This document shows positions 33,025 through 41,272 of a DNA stretch of 64,000 nucleotides, piece by piece. The DNA is taken from positions 2,922,001 to 2,986,000 of the forward strand of contig BPGD01000001.1 of the NCBI GenBank assembly GCA_026002855.1, read 5' to 3'. Position numbers and translations under genes: made by a program. The number at the start of each line of letters is the position of its first letter. Position 1 is the stretch's first letter. The notes under the pieces are model-generated. The model made no database searches. It was not told where the DNA came from and saw only the letters and a program-made list of their open reading frames with translations. Source of the stretch: Bryobacteraceae bacterium. Lineage in GTDB: Bacteria > Acidobacteriota > Terriglobia > Bryobacterales > Bryobacteraceae.

Positions 33025-33657
33025 GTGGCCACGACATCGCCCCCGCCTGCCGCTCCGGCGCCGGAAGTTGAATGGGCGAGGCGCCTGCTTGCCGGCGACG
33101 CCTCGGCGTTTACCCCGTTCGTCGAGAGCATTCAGCACCGCGTCTTCCAGTACACCTGGCTGATGTGCGGCCAGCGGGAGGACGCCGAAGAGGTGGCGCA
33201 GGAAACGCTCCTCAAGGTCTTTGAAAACTTCGACCAGTTGCAGGACCCCGGGCGCGTGCGGGCCTGGGTCTTCCGTATCGCCAAAAACTTCTGCCTGATG
33301 AAACGGCGCCGCAGCGTCTTCGCCCCCGAGCGCGAACTCTCGCTCGACGAGCTGCTGCCCGGCGCCGAGGATGTGCCCCGCTCGGCCCAGCTCGAAGACC
33401 GCGGCGAGCTGCCCGACCAGCGCCTCCTCCGCGCCGAGCTCGGCAGGCAGCTCGAGCGCGCCCTCCGCGAGCTGCCCGAAACCTACCGCTCGGTCGTCCT
33501 GCTCCGGGACGTCGAAGGACTGTCCACCGCGGAGACGGCAGAGATCCTCGACCTGAGCATCGACACCGTCAAACAGCGGCTTCACCGGGGGCGGCTGGCC
33601 TTGCGCAAGAGCCTGGCCCGCTACCTCGGCGGCAATGGGGAGGGAAAGCAGGAATGA
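33025..33657 (+). CDS. ECF-type RNA polymerase sigma factor
   Basis: About 210-residue sigma-70 family factor with only regions 2 and 4. Region 2 includes QYTWLMCGQREDAEEVAQETLLKVF and VRAWVFRIAKNFCL; region 4 includes LRELPETYRSVVLLRDVEGLSTAETAEIL and TVKQRLHRGR. I start at GTG 33025, since upstream translation to ATG 32938 looks non-coding and lacks a ribosome site, but that longer start is possible. Its stop overlaps the start of a zinc anti-sigma factor by four bases. The pair may sense thiol or metal stress, an inference from the anti-sigma motif. Confidence 0.9.
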   Translation: MATTSPPPAAPAPEVEWARRLLAGDASAFTPFVESIQHRVFQYTWLMCGQREDAEEVAQETLLKVFENFDQLQDPGRVRAWVFRIAKNFCLMKRRRSVFAPERELSLDELLPGAEDVPRSAQLEDRGELPDQRLLRAELGRQLERALRELPETYRSVVLLRDVEGLSTAETAEILDLSIDTVKQRLHRGRLALRKSLARYLGGNGEGKQE

Positions 33658-33947
33658 CCCGTCACACGCACCATACCCACGCGGCGCGCGACCCGCGCTG
33701 CCTCGAGGTCTTCGCCCGCCTGTCGGAATACCTCGACGGCGAACTCGACGAGGCCGACTGCCGCCTCATCGAAGAGCACATCCAGGACTGCCAGCCCTGT
33801 GTCGACTTCCTCCGCTCCCTGCGCAAGTCCATTGAGGCGGCCCATCATTTCAGTGCTCCCGTCGAGCCGGCAAAGGTGCCGCCGGAACTCGAGGCCCGTC
33901 TCAAACAGGCCTGGCAGGCTGCGCTCGCCCGCCGCCATTCGGCCTGA
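33654..33947 (+). CDS. Soluble zinc-binding (zf-HC2) anti-sigma factor
   Basis: 97 residues, no membrane segment. The core LSEYLDGELDEADCRLIEEH is followed by IQDCQPCVDFLRSLR, giving the HxxxCxxC motif (H-IQD-C-QP-C) of ZAS anti-sigma factors. A His-rich N-terminus (RHTHHTHAAR) may add metal affinity. It is coupled by ATGA to the ECF sigma gene, its predicted target. ZAS proteins of this size often release sigma when the zinc thiols are oxidised; here that mechanism is inferred. The C-terminal half is Ala/Pro-rich helix. Confidence 0.88.
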   Translation: MTRHTHHTHAARDPRCLEVFARLSEYLDGELDEADCRLIEEHIQDCQPCVDFLRSLRKSIEAAHHFSAPVEPAKVPPELEARLKQAWQAALARRHSA

Positions 33948-33960
33948 TCCGCGCCGCGTC

Positions 33961-36270
33961 TCACCCGCGCACGCGGCCCCCGCTCCAGGCGGCGGCCGCC
34001 TCCAGCACCAGCCTCAGCAGTTCTTCCGGCCTCTCCAGCTCCAGCCGCACCGGCACAGCCACAATCGCCGGATGTCCGCGCAGCTCCGCAGGCAGGTTCC
34101 AGAGGTCCTTCTCGGTCGTTAGCAGCACCGGCGCCAGCCGAAACATTTCCTCGATCTCCTGTTTCCCGTGGCGCCAGTGGTCCGGGAACGCCCGGAAAAA
34201 CGCCGGCTCAATGCCCAGCTCCGCCAGCGTCCGCCGGAAACCTTCTGGCTGCCCGATACCGCAGAACGCTCCCGGCCGCACCCCTTCCGGCAGTCGCGGC
34301 CGTTCGGCGGCAAAGCGCGCGAAAAACAGCGGTGCCTGCCGGTTGTGGCGGCGGATCTCCTCCACCAGCCCTGCGTACGTCCGGCCCGGCTCGGCCCGCG
34401 TGATGACAATCGCATCCGCGCGCTCCAGCGCCGAAAACGGCTCCCGCAACCGCCCGCGCGGAAACACGCCCCCGCGGAACGGATCGAGCGCGTCCACCAG
34501 CACGATGTCCAGCTCGCGCCGCATCGCCCAGTGCTGAAACCCGTCATCCAGCACGTAGACGTCCGGCCGGTACCCGCGCCCTTCTTCCAGCAGCCGCCTC
34601 GCCGCCGCGCGGTCGGCCCCCACGGCCACGGCCGCGAATCCATCCCCCAGCACCATTTGGGCCTCCTCGCCCGTGGCTTCCACCGGCAGGCTCTCGCCCG
34701 GCAGCGCCGCCACGGGCGCGCGCTCGCTCCGTCCGTAGCCGCGCGTCAGCACCGCCGGCCGCAGCCCTCGCGCCGCCAGCTCCCGGCACAGCCAACGCAC
34801 CATCGGCGTCTTGCCCGTGCCCCCCATCGCCAGGTTGCCCACGCTGATCACCGGCCGCTCCGGCTCGTCTTTCCATAGCCCCGCCACTGCGCGGTGCGCC
34901 GCCATGCCGGCCAGCCACAGCCGCGCCGGCGGGTCCGGATCGGCCGGCCGCGGCAGCGCCGCTTCGCGCAGCTCCGCAATCGCCTCGAGCGCCCGCTGCG
35001 TCGCCCCCCGCCGCGCCGCCGCCAGCGCCCGCGCCCGTGCGCCCATCCCGGCGCGCAGCCCGGCGTCGGCAAATATCCGCTCAAGAGCCGCCGGCAATTC
35101 CTCCGCCGTTTCCACTGAAATCATCCCGCCATTCCGCCGAAAATCCTCGGCAATTTCTGCGAAATTTTCCAGATGCGGCCCGGCCGCCACCACCGCCCCG
35201 TGCGCCGCCGGCTCCAGGATGTTATGCCCGCCCCGCTGCACCAGCGTTCCGCCCATGAACACCGCCGTTGCCGCGCCGAACAGCGAGCTCAGCTCGCCGA
35301 TCGAATCCAGCAGCAGCACCGCCGGCGGCTCCACGGCCGTCCCGGCTCCCAGCTCTGTTCTTCGCACAAACCGCAGGCCCCGCGCCCGCAGTTTCTCCGC
35401 CGCCGTGTCGAAGCGCTCCGGCCGCCGCGGCGCCAGAATCAGCAGCATCCGCCTCCAGCGCCTCGCCAGGCGCTCGAACGCATCCAGCACCGCGTCGTCT
35501 TCGTCCGGATCGCCCGCCTCCGCCGGCGGCATCGTCGATGCCGCCACCCACACCGGCTCCGCCCGCAGGCGCTCCAGAAAATCCCGAATATCCTCGGGCA
35601 TTTTCGTCGCCGAAGGGTCGAAATCATACTTCAGATTTCCCGCAATTTCCACCCGCGGCGCCCCCAGCGCCCGGTAGCGCTCCGCCGCCGTGCCGTCCTG
35701 CGCCAGCACCCGGTCCACCTGTTCCAGCGCGTGCCGGAAAAACCAGGCCAAATTCCGGTAACGCGGCAGCGCCCGGTCCGAGATCCGCCCGTTCACGATC
35801 ACCACCCGCGCCCCGGCCCGCCGCGCCTCCCGCAACAGGTTCGGCCAGATCTCGGTCTCCATCACCGCCACCACCGCCGGCCGCAGCCGCCGCAGCACGC
35901 GCCGCACCGCGAAGGGGTAATCGAGCGGCGCATAAAAAATCCCGTCCGCCAGCCCGCCCAGCTTCTGCTCGCACAGCGCCCGCCCCGCCAGCGTCGTTGT
36001 TGACACATACACCGCCGCGTCCGGCATTCGCTCCCGCAGGCGCCGCACCAGCGGCCCGGCCGCCATCGCCTCGCCCACGCTCACTGCATGCAACCAGACC
36101 GCGCCCGGCAGCGTCGCCTTCATCGAATGCGGCAGCAGGCCGAACCGCTCGTCCAGCCCTCTCCAGTAAGCCCGGTTCCGCGCCACGCGGCCGCACAGGT
36201 ACAGTAGGAGGAACGGGAACGCCAGCCACTGGATCGCCCGGTAGAGCCCGTATATGATTCGCGTGCGCAA
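33961..36270 (-). CDS. waaA-lpxK: Fused Kdo transferase (WaaA) and lipid A 4'-kinase (LpxK)
   Basis: Single 769-residue frame joining two lipid A enzymes. Residues 1 to about 430 are WaaA/KdtA: an N-terminal membrane helix, WLHAVSVGEAMA with the catalytic Glu, ETEIWPNLLREA, VNGRISDRALPRY and the donor-site FMGGTLVQRGGHNILEPA. From about 440 the LpxK kinase follows, with Walker A in VGNLAMGGTGKTPMVR near 483-488, the RGYGR motif and DDGFQHWAMRRELDIVLVDA. Both sets of active residues are intact, so it should be bifunctional. I see no internal stop or frameshift. The start is TTG 36270, the only candidate upstream of the membrane helix; it overlaps the divergent gene's start. Confidence 0.92.
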   Translation of the reverse strand: MRTRIIYGLYRAIQWLAFPFLLLYLCGRVARNRAYWRGLDERFGLLPHSMKATLPGAVWLHAVSVGEAMAAGPLVRRLRERMPDAAVYVSTTTLAGRALCEQKLGGLADGIFYAPLDYPFAVRRVLRRLRPAVVAVMETEIWPNLLREARRAGARVVIVNGRISDRALPRYRNLAWFFRHALEQVDRVLAQDGTAAERYRALGAPRVEIAGNLKYDFDPSATKMPEDIRDFLERLRAEPVWVAASTMPPAEAGDPDEDDAVLDAFERLARRWRRMLLILAPRRPERFDTAAEKLRARGLRFVRRTELGAGTAVEPPAVLLLDSIGELSSLFGAATAVFMGGTLVQRGGHNILEPAAHGAVVAAGPHLENFAEIAEDFRRNGGMISVETAEELPAALERIFADAGLRAGMGARARALAAARRGATQRALEAIAELREAALPRPADPDPPARLWLAGMAAHRAVAGLWKDEPERPVISVGNLAMGGTGKTPMVRWLCRELAARGLRPAVLTRGYGRSERAPVAALPGESLPVEATGEEAQMVLGDGFAAVAVGADRAAARRLLEEGRGYRPDVYVLDDGFQHWAMRRELDIVLVDALDPFRGGVFPRGRLREPFSALERADAIVITRAEPGRTYAGLVEEIRRHNRQAPLFFARFAAERPRLPEGVRPGAFCGIGQPEGFRRTLAELGIEPAFFRAFPDHWRHGKQEIEEMFRLAPVLLTTEKDLWNLPAELRGHPAIVAVPVRLELERPEELLRLVLEAAAAWSGGRVRG

Positions 36271-36853
36271 AACACTGATTGTAAGCCTCTGGCTCGCCGC
36301 GCTCGCCGCTGCCGGCGACGAACCATTCCGCCCGAAGCCCGCCGCCGGCTATCCGTCGCACCAGAAAGTCGGCCCGCTCGTGATTGCGGCGGTGAAATTC
36401 GAAACCGATTCCGAAACCAAACCGCTGTTCGGCATCAATCCGAACGAATACGGCGTGCTCCCCGTGCTGCTCATCCTTGAAAACCAGGGCAACACCACGC
36501 TCATGCTCGACCACATGCGCGTCGCCTATCAGGCCCGCCGCACCGAAGTCCTGCCGACTCCCGCCCACCAGCTGCCCTCGATCCTCGCCCCGCGCCGCCC
36601 ACGCGTCGGCATGCGCTCCCCGGTCCCGCTCCCCAAAAAGAAAAACCCCCTCGCCCGCGTCGAGTTCGAATCCCGCGCCTTCAGCGCCAAAACGCTGCTG
36701 GCGCGCGAATCCGCCCACGGATTTTTCTACTTCGAAACGCCGTTCAACCCAGGCGCCGTGCTCTACATCACCGGCATCCGCGAAGGCGTCACCGGCAAGG
36801 AACTTTTCTACGCCGAAGTTCCCATTGACCCGCCAGGCAGCACACGCCCCTGA
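36254..36853 (+). CDS. Exported protein of unknown function
   Basis: 199 residues. The N-terminus is a Sec signal (RKTLIVSLWLAALAAAG, cut before DEPF). The mature part is beta-rich with VGPLVIAAVKFETDSETKPLFG, LPVLLILENQGNTTLMLDHM and FFYFETPFNPGAVLYITG, giving an impression of an immunoglobulin-like or DUF4384-like beta sandwich; I do not recognise a named family. A Lys/Pro-rich loop (PVPLPKKKNPLARV) sits mid-chain. Its ATG lies within the first codons of the divergent waaA-lpxK gene, a 17-bp head-to-head overlap. GTG 36263 is an alternative start that would shorten it by three residues. Confidence 0.75.
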   Translation: MIRVRKTLIVSLWLAALAAAGDEPFRPKPAAGYPSHQKVGPLVIAAVKFETDSETKPLFGINPNEYGVLPVLLILENQGNTTLMLDHMRVAYQARRTEVLPTPAHQLPSILAPRRPRVGMRSPVPLPKKKNPLARVEFESRAFSAKTLLARESAHGFFYFETPFNPGAVLYITGIREGVTGKELFYAEVPIDPPGSTRP

Positions 36854-36897
36854 CCCGCGCTCGGCTCCCGCCGGGCGCGACCGGCCTGCCGCCCCCG

Positions 36898-37617
36898 CTA
36901 CTTCTTCGGCGCGGCCGTTTTTGTCGCCGGCGCCGCCTTCTTCGCCGCGGGCTTCGCCGGCGGCGTCAGCACAAGGCCGCCTTCCGGCACGGGCCCCACA
37001 CGCTCGATCGTCACCTTCGTCATCACCACCGGCGTCAGCGGCTTGTCGCGCGAATCCCGCGGCACCCGTGCAATCTTGCCCACCAGCTCCTGTCCTTCCA
37101 CCACCTGCCCGAAGATCGTGTGCTTGCCGTTCAGGTGCGGCGTTGGCACCTCCGTAATGAAAAACTGGCACGAACCCGTGTTCGGCCCCGCGTTGGCCAT
37201 CGCCACCCGGCCCGGAATGTCAAACTTCAGCGACGGGTGAAACTCGTCCTTGATCACGTCCGTGCCGCCCGTCCCGTTGCCCAGCGGATCCCCGCCCTGG
37301 ATCATGAAGCCCGGAATCACCCGGTGGAACGTCAGCCCGTTGTACAGCGGCCGCCGCACCCGCGCGCCCGTCTTCGGGTCCATCCACGCCTTCCGGCCCA
37401 GCGCCAGATCCACAAAGTTGCGCACCGTAACGGGCGATTCCAGCTCGTACAGCTTGAACACGATCGCTCCCATCGGCTGCCCGCCGTGGGATACCTGAAT
37501 CGTCGCATACAGCCCGTTTTCGCGGGCGGGCTTGGATTCCTGCGCGGGCGTCTGCTGCGCCGCCAGCCCCAGCGGCAGCAGCGCGCCGGCTATCATCAGG
37601 CCAATACAGCTCTTCAT
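36898..37617 (-). CDS. Exported cyclophilin-type peptidyl-prolyl isomerase
   Basis: 239 residues. The signal peptide is SCIGLMIAGALLPLGLAAQ, so it acts in the periplasm on folding of envelope proteins. The cyclophilin core has TVRNFVDLALG, LTFHRVIPGFMIQGGDP (catalytic Arg and Phe), GRVAMANAGPNTGSCQFFIT and LNGKHTIFGQVVEGQELV. The C-terminus is a low-complexity Lys/Ala/Pro tail (AAKKAAPATKTAAPKK). The start ATG 37617 opens the signal peptide; the longer upstream frame is a shadow of the neighbouring eda gene. Confidence 0.93.
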   Translation of the reverse strand: MKSCIGLMIAGALLPLGLAAQQTPAQESKPARENGLYATIQVSHGGQPMGAIVFKLYELESPVTVRNFVDLALGRKAWMDPKTGARVRRPLYNGLTFHRVIPGFMIQGGDPLGNGTGGTDVIKDEFHPSLKFDIPGRVAMANAGPNTGSCQFFITEVPTPHLNGKHTIFGQVVEGQELVGKIARVPRDSRDKPLTPVVMTKVTIERVGPVPEGGLVLTPPAKPAAKKAAPATKTAAPKK

Positions 37618-37665
37618 GGTCACAGCATAGCGCGCCCCCGCGCGGGCCGGTGATAGGATCGAATC

Positions 37666-38328
37666 ATGAAAAAAGAGACCATCCTCTCCTCGATCATCGA
37701 CATCGGCATCGTCCCCGTGGTCCGCGCCCCGTCGGCCGAAGGCGCATACCGCGCCATCGAGGCCATCTACGAGGGCGGCATCCGCGCCGCCGAGGTGACC
37801 ATGACCGTGCCGGGCGCGGTCCGGGTGCTGGAAAAGCTCGCTGACCAGTTCGGCGACAGGATGGTTCTCGGCGCCGGTACCGTGCTCGACCCCGAAACCT
37901 GCCGCATCTGCATGCTCGCCGGCGCGCAGTTCTTCGTCACCCCGGCGCTGAATCTCAGAACCATCGAGATGGCCCACCGTTACTCGAAGCCCATCATGCC
38001 CGGCGCTCTCACCCCCACCGAGGTGCTCGCCGCCTGGGAGGCCGGCGCCGATATCGTCAAGGTCTTCCCCTGCGACAACGTCGGCGGCGCCCGCTACATC
38101 AAGGCCCTCAAAGGCCCCTTCCCCCACATTGAGCTCATCCCCACCGGCGGCGTCAGCCTCGCCACCGCCGGCGACTTCCTCAAGGCCGGCGCCTGCGCCG
38201 TCGCCGTCGGCGGTGAGCTCGTCGACGCCAAAACCATCAGGGAAGGCAGGTTCGACGTCTTCACCGAACGCGCCCGCCAGTTCCTCGACGTCATCCGCAA
38301 GGCACGCGAGGAAATGCGGGCCGCCTGA
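37666..38328 (+). CDS. eda: 2-dehydro-3-deoxy-phosphogluconate (KDPG) aldolase
   Basis: 220-residue class I aldolase that splits KDPG to pyruvate and glyceraldehyde 3-phosphate, the last step of the Entner-Doudoroff pathway; it may also act on 4-hydroxy-2-oxoglutarate. VPVVRAPSAEGAYRAIEAI opens the barrel, with LGAGTVLDPE, PGALTPTEVLAAWEAGADIV and the Schiff-base Lys132 in DIVKVFPCDNVGG. LIPTGGVSL forms the phosphate site. No edd or sugar kinase is nearby, so the context gives no further hint. Confidence 0.94.
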   Translation: MKKETILSSIIDIGIVPVVRAPSAEGAYRAIEAIYEGGIRAAEVTMTVPGAVRVLEKLADQFGDRMVLGAGTVLDPETCRICMLAGAQFFVTPALNLRTIEMAHRYSKPIMPGALTPTEVLAAWEAGADIVKVFPCDNVGGARYIKALKGPFPHIELIPTGGVSLATAGDFLKAGACAVAVGGELVDAKTIREGRFDVFTERARQFLDVIRKAREEMRAA

Positions 38329-38358
38329 CGGCCCTCTGCTAAAATTTAAGACGATTCC

Positions 38359-38532
38359 ATGGCAGTCAGTCAGGATCTGTTGAACATACTGGCGTGCCCG
38401 GTCTGCAAGGAGCCCGTCCAGCTCACCGAGGACCAGCAGGGGCTCCGCTGCCCCAAATGCCGCCGCGTTTACCCCATCCGGGATGACATCCCGGTCATGC
38501 TGGTCAGCGAGGCGACCATCGAAGAAGAGTAG
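38359..38532 (+). CDS. Trm112/YcaR-like small zinc protein
   Basis: 57-residue protein. The sequence starts MAVSQDLLNILACPVCKEPV, has a second pair in GLRCPKCRRVYPI and ends DDIPVMLVSEATIEEE. The two CxxC pairs form a zinc ribbon typical of UPF0434/Trm112 proteins. In eukaryotes Trm112 activates methyltransferases; bacterial versions are often found beside LpxK or KdsB genes, and here it lies in a lipid A/LPS neighbourhood. The ATG at 38359 has no strong ribosome site. Nine bases separate it from the GT9 gene. Confidence 0.9.
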   Translation: MAVSQDLLNILACPVCKEPVQLTEDQQGLRCPKCRRVYPIRDDIPVMLVSEATIEEE

Positions 38533-38541
38533 CCGCACCCG

Positions 38542-39456
38542 ATGGAGCCTGCGCTCGACAGCCTGCCCGCCCGGGCGCGGGTCCTGCTCATCCGCCTGCG
38601 CTCCCTCGGCGACTGCGTCCTCACCACACCCGCTCTTCGCCTCCTCCACGGCTTCCGCCCGGACCTCCAGCTCGCCGTCGCCGTCGAGCCGCGCTTCGCC
38701 GCCGTCTTCAACAGCAACCCCGCCGTCGCTGCCGTGCTCCCGCCGGAACCGGCCGCCGTCCGGAGCTGGGGCGCGCACCTCGCCCTCAATCTCCACGGCG
38801 GCACGCGCAGCCTCTGGCTCACCATCGCCTCCGGCGCGCCCCTCCGGGCCGCCTTCGGCCATTTCCGACACCTCTGGGCCTACAACCTCCGCATCCCCCG
38901 CGCCCAGCAGATCCTCGGCGAGGAGCGCGTCGTCCACACCGCCGAACATCTGGCCTCGGCCATGTTTTATCTCGGTGTCCCCCGCAGCCCCGTGCCCCGC
39001 GCCGAACTCTTTGCCCCCCCGCCCGACCCCCGCCCGCCTTACGCCGTCCTCCACCCGTTCGCATCCGCCCCGGAAAAGGCCTGGCCGGCGGAGCGCTTCG
39101 CCGAACTCGCCCGCCGTCTCCGCGCCGAACACGGCCTCGACGTCATCCTCATCGGCGGTCCCGCCGACGACTTCTCCCCGTTCGCCGGCCTGCCCGCGCT
39201 CGCCGGTGCGCCGCTCGACGAAGTGATGAGCCTCATCCGCGGCGCCTCGCTCTTTGTCGGCAACGACAGCGGCCCCGCCCACATCGCCGCCGCCTTTGCC
39301 GTCCCCTCGCTGGTCCTCTTCGGTCCCTCCGATCCGCGCATCTGGGGGCCGTGGCGCGCGCCCGCTGAAGTCCTCCACTCCCCCGGCGGCGTCGCCCGGA
39401 TCTCGCTCGACGACGCCCTCCAGGCCGCCGGGCGCCTGAGGACACGAACATGGTGA
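38542..39456 (+). CDS. GT9 glycosyltransferase (ADP-heptose:LPS heptosyltransferase-like)
   Basis: 304-residue GT-B enzyme of the WaaC/WaaF/WaaQ type, adding heptose or another sugar to the LPS core at the inner membrane. VLLIRLRSLGDCVLTTPAL is the N-terminal signature, ALNLHGGTRS follows, and the donor side has LHPFASAPEKAWPAERFAEL, LIGGPADD and FVGNDSGPAHIAAAFAVP. It is slightly shorter than the usual 340 residues. The last seven bases overlap msbA, so both are coupled. Sugar specificity is not readable. Confidence 0.88.
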   Translation: MEPALDSLPARARVLLIRLRSLGDCVLTTPALRLLHGFRPDLQLAVAVEPRFAAVFNSNPAVAAVLPPEPAAVRSWGAHLALNLHGGTRSLWLTIASGAPLRAAFGHFRHLWAYNLRIPRAQQILGEERVVHTAEHLASAMFYLGVPRSPVPRAELFAPPPDPRPPYAVLHPFASAPEKAWPAERFAELARRLRAEHGLDVILIGGPADDFSPFAGLPALAGAPLDEVMSLIRGASLFVGNDSGPAHIAAAFAVPSLVLFGPSDPRIWGPWRAPAEVLHSPGGVARISLDDALQAAGRLRTRTW

Positions 39457-41270
39457 AAGAGACCTGGCGCCTGCTCGCCTACGCCCGCCGCTACACGCCG
39501 GTGCTCCTCGTGGCCGTCTTCCTCATGATGGTCTCCGGCGCCGGCCGCGCCATGCTCCCCGTGCTGCTCAAGCCCGTCTTCGACCGCGTCCTCGAACCCT
39601 CTTCTCCGGAATCCCGCGTCGCGCTCCCCATACCGAAATGGGCCGGCTTCCAGCTCTATCTCGATCAGCTCATCCCGTTCCCCATCCACAACGTCTGGAC
39701 CCTCGTCGCCGTCGCCATCCTGCTCGTCTTCCTCGTCAAGGGCATCGCCGACTACTTCGGCAACTTCCTCATCAGCTTCGCCGGCCTCGGCGCTGTCACT
39801 GACCTCCGCCAGAAGACCTTCGACAAGGTCATCCGCGAAGAGCACGCCTTCTTCGGCTCGCACTCCACCGGACGGCTGATGTCGTCCATCCTCAGCGACA
39901 TCGAAAAAATCCAGCTCGCCGTCTCGCAGATGCTCGCCGACTGGTTCCGGCAGATCTTCGCCGCCGCCGGCATGGTCTACGTCCTCGTCCAGAACGACTG
40001 GAAACTCGCCCTGGTCTCGCTCACCGTCCTGCCGTTCGTCCTTCTTCCCACCGCACGGCTCGGCAGCCGCATCCGCCGCAGCACCCGCCGCGCCCAGGAC
40101 GAGGCCGCCGCCATGAGCGAAATCCTCCAGGAGGGCTTCAGCGGCCACGCCGTCGTCAAATCCTTTACCGCAGAACGGCTGGAAAGCGATAAGTTCCGCC
40201 GCGCCGCTCAGCGCTTCCGCCAGGCCAGCCTCCGTTACATCGCCCTTCAGGCCCTGCCCTCGCCCATCATTGAATTCTTCGGCGCCGTCACCATCGTCGG
40301 CCTGCTTACCTACGCCCGCGAGCAGATCAAGGCCGGCCAGATGACCACCGGCGACTTCATGAGCTTCGTCACCGCCCTGCTGCTGCTCTATGAGCCCGTC
40401 AAGCGCCTCGCCGGCATCCACAACATCTTCCAGCAGGCTGCCGGCGCCAGCCAGCGCGTCTTCGAATACCTCGACCGCCGGCCGCTCGTCTGCGAACGCC
40501 CGGACGCGCGCGAGCTGGGCGAGTTCCGCCATTCCATCGTCTACGACCGCGTCAGCTTCCACTACCCGGACGCGCCCAACGGCGCCACCCTCGCCGATGT
40601 CTCGCTCGAGGTCCGCAAGGGCGAAGTCGTCGCCCTGGTCGGCCCCAGCGGCGCCGGCAAAACCACCCTCGCCCATCTCCTGGTCCGCTTCTACGACCCC
40701 ACCGCCGGCCGCATCCTCATCGATGGCGCCGACATCCGCGAATTCACACTCCGCTCGCTCCGCCGCCAGATCGCCCTCGTCGGCCAGGAAACGTTCCTTT
40801 TCAACGACACCGTCGAGGCCAACATCCGCTACGGCCGGCCCGAGGCCACGCGCGACGAGGTCGTCCAGGCCGCCCGCGCCGCTCTCGCTGACGACTTCAT
40901 CCGCGATCTGCCCAACGGCTACGACACCATCGTCGGCGAGCGCGGCGCCAAACTCAGCGGCGGTCAGCGTCAGCGCATCGCCATCGCCCGCGCGCTGCTG
41001 AAAAATGCCCCCATCCTCGTCCTCGACGAGGCCACCTCGCAGCTCGACACCGAAAGTGAAATGCTCGTTCAGCGCGCCCTGGCCAACCTCATGGAGAACC
41101 GTACCGTCATCGTCATCGCCCACCGCCTTTCCACCATCCGCCGCGCCGACCGCATCGTCGTCCTCAGCCAGGGCCGCGTCAGCGAGGTCGGTACCCACGA
41201 GGAACTCGTGGCCCAGGGCGGCATCTACCAGCGGCTGCATGAATTGCAGTCGGTCGACTGGGAGCACTGA
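39450..41270 (+). CDS. msbA: MsbA-like lipid A/lipid ABC exporter (fused permease-ATPase)
   Basis: 606-residue half-transporter acting as a homodimer in the inner membrane. Six helices occupy the first 330 residues. The ATPase has Walker A VGPSGAGKTT, Q-loop LVGQETFLF, signature LSGGQRQRIAIARALL, Walker B ILVLDEATSQLD and H-loop IAHRLST. The length and the LPS neighbours (GT9, waaA-lpxK nearby) favour flipping of lipid A-core over drug export, though single-chain ABC exporters cannot be assigned by motif alone. It overlaps the GT9 gene and is followed two bases later by yicC. Confidence 0.87.
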   Translation: MVKETWRLLAYARRYTPVLLVAVFLMMVSGAGRAMLPVLLKPVFDRVLEPSSPESRVALPIPKWAGFQLYLDQLIPFPIHNVWTLVAVAILLVFLVKGIADYFGNFLISFAGLGAVTDLRQKTFDKVIREEHAFFGSHSTGRLMSSILSDIEKIQLAVSQMLADWFRQIFAAAGMVYVLVQNDWKLALVSLTVLPFVLLPTARLGSRIRRSTRRAQDEAAAMSEILQEGFSGHAVVKSFTAERLESDKFRRAAQRFRQASLRYIALQALPSPIIEFFGAVTIVGLLTYAREQIKAGQMTTGDFMSFVTALLLLYEPVKRLAGIHNIFQQAAGASQRVFEYLDRRPLVCERPDARELGEFRHSIVYDRVSFHYPDAPNGATLADVSLEVRKGEVVALVGPSGAGKTTLAHLLVRFYDPTAGRILIDGADIREFTLRSLRRQIALVGQETFLFNDTVEANIRYGRPEATRDEVVQAARAALADDFIRDLPNGYDTIVGERGAKLSGGQRQRIAIARALLKNAPILVLDEATSQLDTESEMLVQRALANLMENRTVIVIAHRLSTIRRADRIVVLSQGRVSEVGTHEELVAQGGIYQRLHELQSVDWEH

Positions 41271-41272
41271 TC

